Shown: piece by piece, positions 27,014 to 34,912 of the stretch
Layout of the letters: every line of letters starts with the position of its first letter
How positions within the stretch are numbered: position 1 is the stretch's first letter
Source of the DNA: Frigoribacterium faeni
GTDB taxonomy: Bacteria; Actinomycetota; Actinomycetes; Actinomycetales; Microbacteriaceae
Direction: 5' to 3'
Assembly: GCF_011761235.1 (NCBI RefSeq)
Contig: NZ_JAAOYW010000001.1
Span: forward strand, 1,371,465 to 1,422,920
DNA length: 51,456 nucleotides
The notes under the pieces: generated by a model
What the model saw: the letters and a program-made list of their open reading frames with translations, nothing else
Databases searched by the model: none
Told to the model about the DNA's origin: nothing
Position numbers and translations under genes: made by a program

Positions 27014-27042
27014 ACCATAAGATCCAGTTGGGAGTCCGACAA
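27014..27042 (-). promoter_or_regulatory. Promoter of the 5'-nucleotidase gene
   Basis: On the minus strand TTGTCG (27037-27042) and TATGGT (27014-27019) are exactly 17 bp apart. The predicted mRNA has a leader of about 80 nt, unlike the leaderless genes around it. No phosphate box or other operator is recognised. Confidence 0.65.
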
Positions 27043-27138
27043 GGCCTCCCGCCGCATCGTCATCCGTTGTTAACGCGACGGTCGTCCCCTGGGGCGACAG
27101 CTGTCGTCCTGGCCCGTGCCGCACCTCCTGGAGTCGCC

Positions 27139-28083
27139 GTGATCACCGCCGTCCTCGGCTTGCTGGCCGCCGCCTCCTACGGGTCGGCCGACTTCCTCGG
27201 CGGTCTCGCGGCCCGGCGCATCGCCCCGCTGCGGGTCACCGCCCTCGCCGCCGCGAGCGGCCTCGTGCTGCTCGCCGTGCTGCTGCTCGTCGTGCCCGGC
27301 ACCTCCTCGACGGCGGCCGTCGGCTGGGGCCTGCTCAGCGGCGTCGCGGGGGCGATCGCGCTCGCGCTGCTCTACGCGTGCCTCGCGCTCGGGCCGATGA
27401 GCGTGCTGTCGCCGCTGACGGCCGTCGTCTCGGCGGTCGTGCCGGTCGGGGTCGGCCTCGCACAGGGGTCCCGGCTGGGAGGCGCGGGCTGGGCCGGCAT
27501 CGCGCTCGCCCTCGTCGCCGTCGTGCTCGTCGGCTTCGTGCCCGACCCGTCCGCGCCGCGGCCCAGCCTGCGCGGCCTGCTCATGGCGCTCGGCGCGGGG
27601 GCGGGGATCGGCCTCGTGCTCGTGTTCCTCGACCGGACGCCGGCCGACTCGGGGCTCGTGCCGCTCGTCGCCAACCGGACCGCGAACGTGGTGCTGACCG
27701 GCGGGGCGGTGCTGGTGCTCGTGCTGGTCGGGCGGATGCGTCGGCGGGGGGCGGCGGTCTCGCCGGAGGCCGGTCGCGTCCCTCCGACCGAGGCGAGCCG
27801 AGGAGGTGCGGTGCCGGTCGACCAGGACGCCCCGCCCCTCCTCCCCCTGCGTCGCGCCCTCGCGCTGGCGCTCGCCTGCGGCGTCGCCGACAGCGGGGCG
27901 AACGTGCTGATCCTCGTCGGGCTGCGGCTCGGCGACCTCACCGTGATGAGCGTGCTGACCGCGCTCTACTCGGCGGCGACCGTCGTGCTCGCGGCCGTCG
28001 TGCTGCGCGAGCGGCTGACCCGGTCGCAGGTCGTCGGGCTCGTGCTGGCCCTGGGCGCGGCGGCGCTGCTGGCGCTCGACTGA
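27139..28083 (+). CDS. EamA/DMT-superfamily transporter
   Basis: A 314-residue protein with ten predicted membrane helices in two EamA-type halves (about 1-130 and 150-314). A hydrophilic loop of about 40 residues near 205-245 separates parts of the second half. The motif ASYGSADFLGG near the N-terminus and the final VVLRERLTRSQVVG are typical of drug/metabolite exporters. GTG at 27139 is chosen because TGGAG precedes it by 7 bases. The substrate is unknown. Confidence 0.9.
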   Translation: MITAVLGLLAAASYGSADFLGGLAARRIAPLRVTALAAASGLVLLAVLLLVVPGTSSTAAVGWGLLSGVAGAIALALLYACLALGPMSVLSPLTAVVSAVVPVGVGLAQGSRLGGAGWAGIALALVAVVLVGFVPDPSAPRPSLRGLLMALGAGAGIGLVLVFLDRTPADSGLVPLVANRTANVVLTGGAVLVLVLVGRMRRRGAAVSPEAGRVPPTEASRGGAVPVDQDAPPLLPLRRALALALACGVADSGANVLILVGLRLGDLTVMSVLTALYSAATVVLAAVVLRERLTRSQVVGLVLALGAAALLALD

Positions 28084-28124
28084 GCTGAGGGGCGGATCAG
28101 GACGGGCTGGCCGGTCGGCTCGCG

Positions 28125-28601
28125 TCAGTCCTCGACGAGGCGCTTGCCGTAGACGACCACGTCGGAGGCCTCGTAGCCGAGGCTGCCCCACGTCGCCTCC
28201 GCGGAGTCGTTGCCCGCCCGCACCATGAGCTGCACCTTGGGACAGCCGGCCTCGAGCAGCAGGCGCTCGGCCTCGGCCACGATCTGGCGGGCCCGCCCGC
28301 CGCCGCGGTGCGAGGGCGCGACGGCGATGTACCAGAGCCAGCCGCGATGGCCCTCGTGACCGGCCATGGCGGTCGCGACGACCACCTCCTCGGCCGTGCC
28401 GTCGGGGTCGGCGGTGTCGGCGGGCTCGACGGGGTCGACGGGTTCGGCGGGCTCGGTGCCGACGAGGAACATCTCGGGCTGCACGGCGAGCTTGCGCTCG
28501 ATGTCGCGGTGCGGGTCGTTCCACGGGCGGGTCAGGCCGCACTCGTGCCAGAGGGCGACGACGGCGTCGGTGTCGGCCGGACGGAAGGCGCGGATCTGCA
28601 T
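28125..28601 (-). CDS. GNAT-family N-acetyltransferase (YpeA-like)
   Basis: A 158-residue acetyltransferase. The acetyl-CoA loop is visible as SHRGGGRARQIV, the last strand as LMVRAGNDSAEATWGSLGYE, and the N-terminus (IRAFRPADTDAVVALW) matches YpeA-type proteins. A Glu/Pro/Asp-rich insertion of about 20 residues interrupts the region near 50-72. CAGCAT ends 6 nt before the ATG, a weak version of the leaderless pattern. Substrate is unknown. Confidence 0.9.
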   Translation of the reverse strand: MQIRAFRPADTDAVVALWHECGLTRPWNDPHRDIERKLAVQPEMFLVGTEPAEPVDPVEPADTADPDGTAEEVVVATAMAGHEGHRGWLWYIAVAPSHRGGGRARQIVAEAERLLLEAGCPKVQLMVRAGNDSAEATWGSLGYEASDVVVYGKRLVED

Positions 28602-28746
28602 CCCCCGATGCTGCCACGGGTGCGGACGGGGCCGGGGTGCGGCGGGTCGCCGTCGCCCGGGGCAGGTGCACTGCCGGGAGCTGCGGCGTCGGCTCAGGGG
28701 CTCCGGGCATACTGTGTCGCGTCCGTCCGCCAGAGAGGTGCCCGAT

Positions 28747-29679
28747 TTGTCCGCTGCTCCCCGTCGCCTCGCCGTGCTCGGCTCGCCGATCGCCCATTCC
28801 CTGTCGCCTGCCCTGCACCGGGCGGCCTACGCGGAGCTCGGGCTCGACTGGCAGTACGACCGCGCAGAGGTGACCTCGGGCGAGCTCGGGCAGTTCTTCG
28901 ACGAGCAGGGCCTCGACGAGCAGCGGCTCGGCCGCCGCGCCCCCGCCGCCGGGCACGACGCCCCCGCCTGGCGCGGCCTCAGCCTGACGATGCCCCTGAA
29001 GCGCGAGGTGCTCCCCCTGCTCGACACCCTGTCGCCGCTCGCGGAGTCGCTCGGCGTCGCCAACACCGTCGTCGTCGACGACGACGGCCGCCTGCACGGC
29101 CACAACACCGACGTCGACGGGATCGTCCGCACCGTCGAGGCGCACCACGACGCGCGCCCGGCCAGCGCGACGATCCTCGGGGGCGGGGCGACCGCCTCCT
29201 CGGCGATGCGCGCCGCGTGGCAGCTCGGCGCCCGGTCGTTCTCGGTGCACCTCCGCAACCCGATGCGCGCGGGCGAGCTGACGTCGCTGGCCTGCGAGCT
29301 CGGCTGCGACATCAGCGTCGCGCCGCTCACCGAGCTCGCCGCGCTCGGGCCGCTCGACTTCGTCATCAGCACGCTGCCCGGCGGCGTCGCCGACGAGCTG
29401 CCCCTGCGCCCGCGGAGCTCGTCGTCGGTGCTCTTCGACGTCGCCTACGAGCCGTGGCCGACGCAGGTCGCCTCGCGCTGGGCGGCCGACGGCGGCACCA
29501 CCTTCAGCGGGCTCGACATGCTCTTCGAGCAGGCCGTGTCGCAGGTGCGGCTGTTCACGGGACTCCCGCAGGAGGTGCGGCTCGACGACGAGGACCGCGT
29601 GCGCACCGCGATGCGCGCCGCCGTCGGCCTGCCCGCGGTCGGGTCCGTCGTCCCGGCGTCGTCGCCCGTGGGGGCCTGA
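28747..29679 (+). CDS. aroE: Shikimate dehydrogenase
   Basis: A 310-residue enzyme reducing 3-dehydroshikimate to shikimate with NADPH. Substrate residues are visible: SHSLSP-like AHSLSPALH near 16-24, catalytic Lys85 in LTMPLK, Asn106 in GVANTV and Asp122 in HNTD. The cofactor loop is LGGGATASSA, and GLDMLFEQA closes the fold. An extra segment near 55-77 is longer than usual. The start is TTG at 28747, supported by AGAGAGGTG; the -10 box TACTGT lies at 28710-28715. aroD follows after one base. Confidence 0.95.
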   Translation: MSAAPRRLAVLGSPIAHSLSPALHRAAYAELGLDWQYDRAEVTSGELGQFFDEQGLDEQRLGRRAPAAGHDAPAWRGLSLTMPLKREVLPLLDTLSPLAESLGVANTVVVDDDGRLHGHNTDVDGIVRTVEAHHDARPASATILGGGATASSAMRAAWQLGARSFSVHLRNPMRAGELTSLACELGCDISVAPLTELAALGPLDFVISTLPGGVADELPLRPRSSSSVLFDVAYEPWPTQVASRWAADGGTTFSGLDMLFEQAVSQVRLFTGLPQEVRLDDEDRVRTAMRAAVGLPAVGSVVPASSPVGA

Positions 29680-29680
29680 C

Positions 29681-30475
29681 GTGCGCCCGACGCCCCAGCC
29701 CGTCGCGCTGCGGTCGCTCGTGCTGGGCGACGGCCGGCCCGCCGTGTGCGTGCCCCTCGTGGCCCGCACCGCCTCGGCGCTCGGCGACGCGGCCGCCTCC
29801 CTGACCCGCTCCTCCTACGACCTCGTCGAGCTGCGCGTCGACCACCTGACCGCCGTCGACGACCCCGAGAAGGTGCGCGAGGCCGTCGCCGCCGTGCGCG
29901 CCGCCCTGCCCGGCGACGTGCCGGTGCTGTTCACGTTCCGCACCAAGCAGGAGGGCGGCGACCGCGACATCACGCCCGACGAGTACGGCGACCTGCTCGT
30001 CCGCACGATCCGCGACGGGGTCGTCGACGCGGTCGACGTCGAGATGTACACGCAGCCCGACGTGCTCGAGTCGGTCGTCGAGACGGCCCACCACGCCGGC
30101 GTCGCGGTCGTCATGTCGTCGCACGACTTCGCGGGCACGCCTCCCCGGGCCGAGATGCTCTCCCGCCTGCTGCAGCAGCAGGAGCACGGCGCCGACGTCG
30201 TCAAGCTCGCCGTCATGCCGTCGACCCCCGCCGACGTGCTCGCGCTGCTCGCGGCGACGGACGACTTCCGCTCGGGGGCCGGGCTCGTGCCCGCGGTCAC
30301 CATGTCGATGGGGCCGCTCGGGGCGGCGTCGCGGCTCGTCGGCGAGACGTTCGGGTCGTGCCTGACCTTCGCGGCGGCGACGGCCGACGGGGCGAGCGCA
30401 CCGGGGCAGCTCGACGCCGCGGGCGCCCGGGCCGCGCTCGAGCTGCTGCACGGGGCGACGACGGCCGAGGGGTGA
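29681..30475 (+). CDS. aroD: Type I 3-dehydroquinate dehydratase
   Basis: A 264-residue Schiff-base enzyme that converts 3-dehydroquinate to 3-dehydroshikimate, the step before AroE. Catalytic His148 lies in VMSSHDF and the imine-forming Lys175 in VVKLAVMP. ELRVDHL and FTFRTKQEGG are further family motifs. The GTG start follows the aroE stop by one base, so the two consecutive shikimate-pathway enzymes are co-translated. Most actinobacteria use type II (AroQ), so a type I enzyme is notable. Confidence 0.95.
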   Translation: MRPTPQPVALRSLVLGDGRPAVCVPLVARTASALGDAAASLTRSSYDLVELRVDHLTAVDDPEKVREAVAAVRAALPGDVPVLFTFRTKQEGGDRDITPDEYGDLLVRTIRDGVVDAVDVEMYTQPDVLESVVETAHHAGVAVVMSSHDFAGTPPRAEMLSRLLQQQEHGADVVKLAVMPSTPADVLALLAATDDFRSGAGLVPAVTMSMGPLGAASRLVGETFGSCLTFAAATADGASAPGQLDAAGARAALELLHGATTAEG

Positions 30476-30491
30476 GGCGGGGCGGCGTGCC

Positions 30492-30600
30492 GGGGGCGTG
30501 TGCCGGGCTGGTCGTGCCGGAGGGCGTGTGCCGGGCTGGTCGTGCCGGGGGCGTGTGCCGGGCTGGTCGTGCCGGGGGCGTGTGCCGGGCTGGTCGTGCC
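30492..30600. repeat. 27-28-bp tandem repeat, four copies
   Basis: Four copies begin at 30492, 30519, 30547 and 30574. The unit is GGGCGTGTGCCGGGCTGGTC plus 7-8 bases; the second copy has one extra base. It is in non-coding DNA just after aroD. Spacers between copies are absent, so it is not a CRISPR array. Confidence 0.92.
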
Positions 30601-30648
30601 GGGGGCTCCGACGGACCCGGCCCCGTGTCCCACACCGGGAAACACGAG

Positions 30649-30753
30649 CGACGGTCGTCGCTGAAAGGGACTCCAGGGCCGGGTACCCGCCGAAGTGACA
30701 CGAGGATACCGCCTGGACGGGGCCACGCGGGAGTGGTTGCGCGACGACCGTCG
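30649..30753 (+). ncRNA. Candidate structured RNA upstream of the DUF6458 gene
   Basis: CGACGGTCGTCGC (30649-30661) pairs perfectly with 30741-30753. Inside are the stem TCCAGG/CCTGGA (30672-30677 with 30712-30717), which itself encloses the palindrome CGGGTACCCG (30680-30689), and a small CCAC/GTGG hairpin (30723-30736). This multi-branched layout resembles a riboswitch or small RNA, but it matches no class I know. Strand and function are inferred. Confidence 0.4.
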
Positions 30754-30934
30754 TACCTGTACCGGCCTGCTCCGGGCCGTCGCCGGGCTGCCCCGCGACC
30801 TCACGGGGCGCCCTGCCGGTCGACGGCGGGAGGCCCGCGCCGGGGCGTCCCGAAGGTGGGGGTGACGAAGGAGGCGCGCCGTCAGTAGCGTGGCCCTCCG
30901 CGGTGGACGGTCCCCCGCTGACGAAGGAGACACC

Positions 30935-31195
30935 ATGAGCATCGGCGGCGGAATCGCCTTGATCGTGATCGGCGCGATCCTCGCGTACGCCCTGGACTTC
31001 CAGGTCGCGGGCATCGACATCCAGCTGATCGGCTACATCCTCATCGCGGCGGGCGTCCTCGTGACGATCCTCGGCATCGTCTTCGCGACGCGTCGCCGCC
31101 GCACCGTGACCGAGTCGCGCACGGCCGTCGACCCGGCCAACGGCGAGCAGGTCACGCGTCGCTCGACGCAGGACGGCGGCGGCCCGGTCGTCTGA
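30935..31195 (+). CDS. DUF6458-family small membrane protein
   Basis: An 86-residue protein beginning MSIGGGIALIVIGAILAYAL, the family hallmark. Two membrane helices (about 4-20 and 28-48) are joined by a short loop. A basic RRRR stop and a hydrophilic tail rich in Thr, Arg and Gly follow. GAAGGAGA precedes the ATG by 5 bases. The family is common in actinobacteria and its function is unknown. A strong terminator follows. Confidence 0.9.
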   Translation: MSIGGGIALIVIGAILAYALDFQVAGIDIQLIGYILIAAGVLVTILGIVFATRRRRTVTESRTAVDPANGEQVTRRSTQDGGGPVV

Positions 31196-31212
31196 CCGGT
31201 CCTCCCCCGAGA

Positions 31213-31278
31213 CGGGCGGGTCCGTCGCCGCCGGGCGCTCTCGAGCGCCCGGTCGCGACGGACCCGCCCGTTCTCTAT
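31213..31278. terminator. Two-stage hairpin with T-rich tail after the DUF6458 gene
   Basis: A perfect 16-bp outer stem (31213-31228 with 31257-31272) encloses a 9-bp inner stem CCGGGCGCT/AGCGCCCGG. The tail TTCTCTAT follows, making this the only hairpin here with a T-rich end. Its outer-stem core GGGCGGGTCCGTCG is shared with the hairpin at 47694-47759. Confidence 0.88.
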
Positions 31279-31438
31279 GTGCCGGGCCGGCCGGGCGCCA
31301 GGCGCCGGCGCCGGGCCGGCAGGGCCGGACCGGCAGGGCGCCTGTCCAGGCCGGGCTGCCGGGCCGGGCCTGGCCGCCGGGCACCTGGCCGGGCCGGGCG
31401 CTGGGCCGGCCGCCGGGCGGCCGGGCAGCCGGCCGGCG

Positions 31439-34400
31439 CTAGGCGCCGACGGTCGTGCGCAGGGTGGACGAGCCGTCGGGCAGGCGCCGCACCTCGATGC
31501 GGTCGGCGATGCGCTGCTTGAGCTCGTCGACGTGACTGACGATGCCGATGACCCGACCGGTGTCGGAGAGGCGCCCGAGCTCGGTCATGACCGCGTCGAG
31601 GGTCTCGGGGTCGAGCGAGCCGAAGCCCTCGTCGACGAACAGCGTGCCGAGCTCGAGCCCGCCGGCCTCGGCCTGCACGACGTCGGCCAGCCCGAGGGCG
31701 AGGCTCAGCGACGCGTAGAACGTCTCGCCGCCCGAGAAGCTGGCGGGGTCGCGCGTGGTGTCGGTCGCGTGGTCGCGGATCGAGAGGGCCAGGCCGACCC
31801 GACGCGACCGTGACCGCTGCTCGCGCTCGTCCGACGCCTCCAGCGCGTAGCGTCCGCTCGACATGACGCTCAGCCGGGCGCTGGCCGCGGCGACCACGTC
31901 GTCGAAGCGACGCAGCAGCACGTAGGTGCCGAGCGTCACGCCCTTGACGTTGGCCTGGCCGGTCGCGCTCGCGAGGTCGGCCATGCGGACGACGGCTCGG
32001 GCGCCGTCGGCGACCTCGGCCCCGGCCCGCTGGGCCCGGCGCAGGTCGTCGAGCGCGGACGTCGAGGCGGACGCCCTCGCGGCGCGACGCGTCGCGACGG
32101 AGGCGGCCTGCTCGAACGCGAGCTCGGCCTCGGCCAGGGCGGCCCGGGCGGCGTCGACGTCGGCGTCCTCGTCGCCGGAGAGCCCGGAGACCGCGGGGTC
32201 GGCGAGACCGGAGGTCACCACGGCCAGGTCGGCCTCGTGCCTCGTGACGCGTCGCCGCAGCGCATCGCGGTCGGCGGCCGACACGGCGGCCCCAGCTGCC
32301 GCGGCCGCATCAGCGAACCCCGACTCGGCCAGGGCGTCGGACAGCTCGTCGGCACGCTCGACCGCGGCGGAGACGGCGGCCTCGTGCGCGTCGACGGCCG
32401 CGAGGAGGCGCTCGGCGGCCTCGACACGGAGGCGTCGGCCCGCGACGAGGTCGGACACGGAGCCCGCCGAGCCCGCCAGCGCGACCTCGACCACCGCGGA
32501 GTCGTCGTCGAGACGGCGGCGTTCGCCGGTCAGCCGCTCGGCGAGCGCCGCGTGCTCGGCCACGAGGGACGCGAGCGCGGCCCGGTCGCGCTCGGTGCGG
32601 GCGTCGACCTCGACCAGGGCGCGCTCGGCGGCGGCGAGCACCTGCTCGGCGGCGACCGCGTCGTCGACCGCGACGCGGGCGGACTCGACGGCGGCCCGTG
32701 CGGCGTCGGGTCCGAGGTCGCCGAGCGAGGCCCGGGCGTCGTCGCGTCGGGCCTCGGCCGCGGAGGCGAGCTCGCCGGCACGGCGCTGGACGTCCTGGGC
32801 GGCGCGGGCCCGGGCGGCGGCGGCATCGACGTCGTCGTCCGTCGGGTGGTCGTCGGTGAGGCCCGCCGGGGCAGGGTGCTCGACGGAGCCGCAGACCGGG
32901 CAGGGGTCGCCCGTCGTGAGGTTGGTGGCCAGCTGACCGGCGACCCCGGCGATCTGGCGCAGGCGGAGCGCCGACTCCGCCTCGACCGCGGCCACCGCGT
33001 CTCGGCTGGCCCCGGCGAGCGCCGCCGCGGCCTGCTCGGCGTCGCGGTCGAGCCCGGCCGCCCGGTCGAGGGCGGCGACCCGCTGCTCGGCGATCGTCAG
33101 GGCCTGCTCGGCCGACGCGCGTCCGCCGACGCGCCGGGCCGCCGCGTCACGGTCGTCGACGAGCTGCCCCCGCGCGGCGGGCCGGGCCGCGAGCTCGGCC
33201 TCGGCGGCGCCCCGGGCGTGCTCGAGGGCGGCGATCCGTGACTCCGTCGCCTCCACGGCGGAGCGTCGGGCAGGCAGCCCGGCCTCGACGCGAGCCGTCT
33301 CGGCGAGGAGCGCGAGCTCGGACCGGAGGGCGTCCCGCTCGGCCGCGAGCGCCGAGCGCAGGGCGTCGCGCTCGGCCGCACGGGCTGCGCCGCCCGGCTC
33401 GGAAGCACTCGGCTCGGCGACCCCGGCGACCGGGTCTGAGTCGGCTGAGTCTGTGTCGGCTGCGGCTGCGTCGGCTGCGCCTGTGTCGGCTGCGGCTGCG
33501 TCGGCTGCGTCCCCGGCGGCGGCGACCCCGGCGTCGGCTGCGTCTGCGTCGGCTGCGTCGGCTGCGGCTGTATCGGGTGCGGCTGTATCGGGTGCGGCTG
33601 CGTCGGCTGCGTCCCCGGCGGCGGCGACCCCGGCGACGGAGGCCGCGCGGACGGCCCGCGCCAGCTCGTCCGCGGTCGTTCCCCGCGCCTCCTCGGCTCG
33701 TGCCGCACCGCGCGCGGCACCGGTCACGAGGTCGGCACGGGCGGCGGCGTCGAGCCTCGCGCGGTCGGCGAGCACGGCTGGCTCGGCCGCCTCGAGCTCC
33801 GCCGCCCGGGCGAGCAGCGCGGCCCGGCGCTCGAGGGCGTCGCGGACTCGACGGCGCGCGTCGAGGTCGGCCCGTCGCTCGTCGCGTCGCACGGCGAGGG
33901 CGTCGCGCGCGGCGAGGGCGGCGTCGGCCACGGCGGAGAGATCGGCGACGACGGCGTCGGGATCGGACTCGGGCCCGCCGTCGAGGCGCGTGGCCAGGTC
34001 GCGGACTGCCCGGGGCCCGGAGGTCGGCTGCGGCGGCACCAGCCCGCCGTCGCCCGACGCGGCGGCGGCTGCGGCACCGGCCGGCTCGGCGTCTCCCGGA
34101 CCCGTCAGCACGTCCGCACCCAGGGCGCCGTCGGCGTCGACGAGATCGTTCGCCCCCAGGGCGCCGCCCTCGTGAGCAACGTCAGCGACGGCGAGATGGG
34201 CGACATCGGCGGCGCGCAGCTCGTCGTCGCCGCCGACCCCTGCGGCCTCGCGCAGTCGCGCCCAGCCGAGCTCGACCGCGTGGTCGGCGGCCGCGACCGC
34301 CGTGTTGGCCGATCGGCGGGCCTCGACGAGCTGGGCCGTCGTCGCCTCGTAGATCTCGGTGCCGAAGAGGGACTGCAGCATGGTGCGCCGCTCTTCGCCC

Positions 34401-34912
34401 GTCGACCGCAGGAACGCCGCGAACTCGCCCTGCGGCAGCACGACGGTCTGGACGAACTGCTGCCGGCTGAGCCCGAGGATGCGGCCGATCTCGCCGCCGA
34501 CCTCTTGCGTGCTCGTCGAGACGACCTCGCCCGAGGTCGCGTCGGGCGAGGTCAGGCGCACCAGCGTGGCCGTCGCGTTCGCCGGGGTCGTGCCCGTGCC
34601 GCTCTTCTTCGGCCGACGCCAGGCAGGGGTGCGGCGCACCCGGTGGATGCCCGCCGCCGTCTCGAAGACGAGCTCGACGAACGGCTCGACCTCGGGTGCG
34701 GCGTGGTGGCTGCGCAGGCGGTCGCGACTCGCGCCCTCGCCGGCGAGCGAGCCGTACAGCGCGAAGACGATCGCGTCGATGACCGTCGACTTGCCGGCGC
34801 CCGTCGGCCCCTCGAGCAAGAACGTGCCGGACGCGCCGAGCTCGGCGAAGTCGACGGTGTGCTCGCCGGCGTACGGGCCGATCGCGCGGAAGGTCAGGCG
34901 GTGCAGGTTCAC
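31439..34912 (-). CDS. sbcC: DNA double-strand-break nuclease ATPase subunit SbcC
   Basis: A 1157-residue SMC-like ATPase of the SbcCD nuclease, which opens hairpins and clears blocked DNA ends. Walker A GPTGAGKS with Lys41 lies near the N-terminus. The zinc hook CPVCGS has Cys671 and Cys674 mid-protein. Near the C-terminus are the signature FSGGE and Walker B LFVDEGFGSLD. The long arms are coiled coil. About residues 420-500 are an Ala/Asp-rich low-complexity stretch, unusual in an SbcC arm. The GTG start overlaps the sbcD stop (GTGA). Confidence 0.96.
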   Translation of the reverse strand: MNLHRLTFRAIGPYAGEHTVDFAELGASGTFLLEGPTGAGKSTVIDAIVFALYGSLAGEGASRDRLRSHHAAPEVEPFVELVFETAAGIHRVRRTPAWRRPKKSGTGTTPANATATLVRLTSPDATSGEVVSTSTQEVGGEIGRILGLSRQQFVQTVVLPQGEFAAFLRSTGEERRTMLQSLFGTEIYEATTAQLVEARRSANTAVAAADHAVELGWARLREAAGVGGDDELRAADVAHLAVADVAHEGGALGANDLVDADGALGADVLTGPGDAEPAGAAAAAASGDGGLVPPQPTSGPRAVRDLATRLDGGPESDPDAVVADLSAVADAALAARDALAVRRDERRADLDARRRVRDALERRAALLARAAELEAAEPAVLADRARLDAAARADLVTGAARGAARAEEARGTTADELARAVRAASVAGVAAAGDAADAAAPDTAAPDTAAADAADADAADAGVAAAGDAADAAAADTGAADAAAADTDSADSDPVAGVAEPSASEPGGAARAAERDALRSALAAERDALRSELALLAETARVEAGLPARRSAVEATESRIAALEHARGAAEAELAARPAARGQLVDDRDAAARRVGGRASAEQALTIAEQRVAALDRAAGLDRDAEQAAAALAGASRDAVAAVEAESALRLRQIAGVAGQLATNLTTGDPCPVCGSVEHPAPAGLTDDHPTDDDVDAAAARARAAQDVQRRAGELASAAEARRDDARASLGDLGPDAARAAVESARVAVDDAVAAEQVLAAAERALVEVDARTERDRAALASLVAEHAALAERLTGERRRLDDDSAVVEVALAGSAGSVSDLVAGRRLRVEAAERLLAAVDAHEAAVSAAVERADELSDALAESGFADAAAAAGAAVSAADRDALRRRVTRHEADLAVVTSGLADPAVSGLSGDEDADVDAARAALAEAELAFEQAASVATRRAARASASTSALDDLRRAQRAGAEVADGARAVVRMADLASATGQANVKGVTLGTYVLLRRFDDVVAAASARLSVMSSGRYALEASDEREQRSRSRRVGLALSIRDHATDTTRDPASFSGGETFYASLSLALGLADVVQAEAGGLELGTLFVDEGFGSLDPETLDAVMTELGRLSDTGRVIGIVSHVDELKQRIADRIEVRRLPDGSSTLRTTVGA
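33420..33645. repeat. Short degenerate repeats inside sbcC
   Basis: Many copies of GTCGGCTGCG-like units, with two longer near-duplicate blocks that include GCGTCCCCGGCGGCGGCGAC, encode the Ala/Asp-rich segment of the SbcC arm on the minus strand. The frame is kept throughout. Slippage or unequal recombination is the likely origin. Confidence 0.8.

Larger units (their letters stand above)
30476..30934. other. Intergenic region with a minisatellite and a structured segment, no gene
   Basis: This 459-bp gap holds four 27-28-bp tandem repeats (30492-30600), a 105-nt segment closed by a perfect 13-bp stem (30649-30753), a possible -10 TAGCGT near 30887, and the ribosome-binding site GAAGGAGA of the next gene. 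No frame looks coding. Confidence 0.7.

Noticed and set aside
23631-27020. Very long open frame (about 1100 codons) on the plus strand opposite the CPBP protease and 5'-nucleotidase genes
   Set aside because: It is antisense to clear homologues on the minus strand, has an Arg/Ala/Gly composition without any domain, and reflects the lack of stop codons in GC-rich DNA. Similar long shadows occur opposite sbcC, the ATP-grasp operon and recQ.
30492-30600. Possible CRISPR array
   Set aside because: The repeats are directly adjacent with no spacers, and no cas genes are present.
30649-30753. Known riboswitch classes (cobalamin, TPP, SAM-IV, ZTP, ydaO/c-di-AMP, glycine), SRP RNA, 6C RNA
   Set aside because: None of the conserved core sequences of these families could be recognised, so only a generic structured-RNA candidate is reported.
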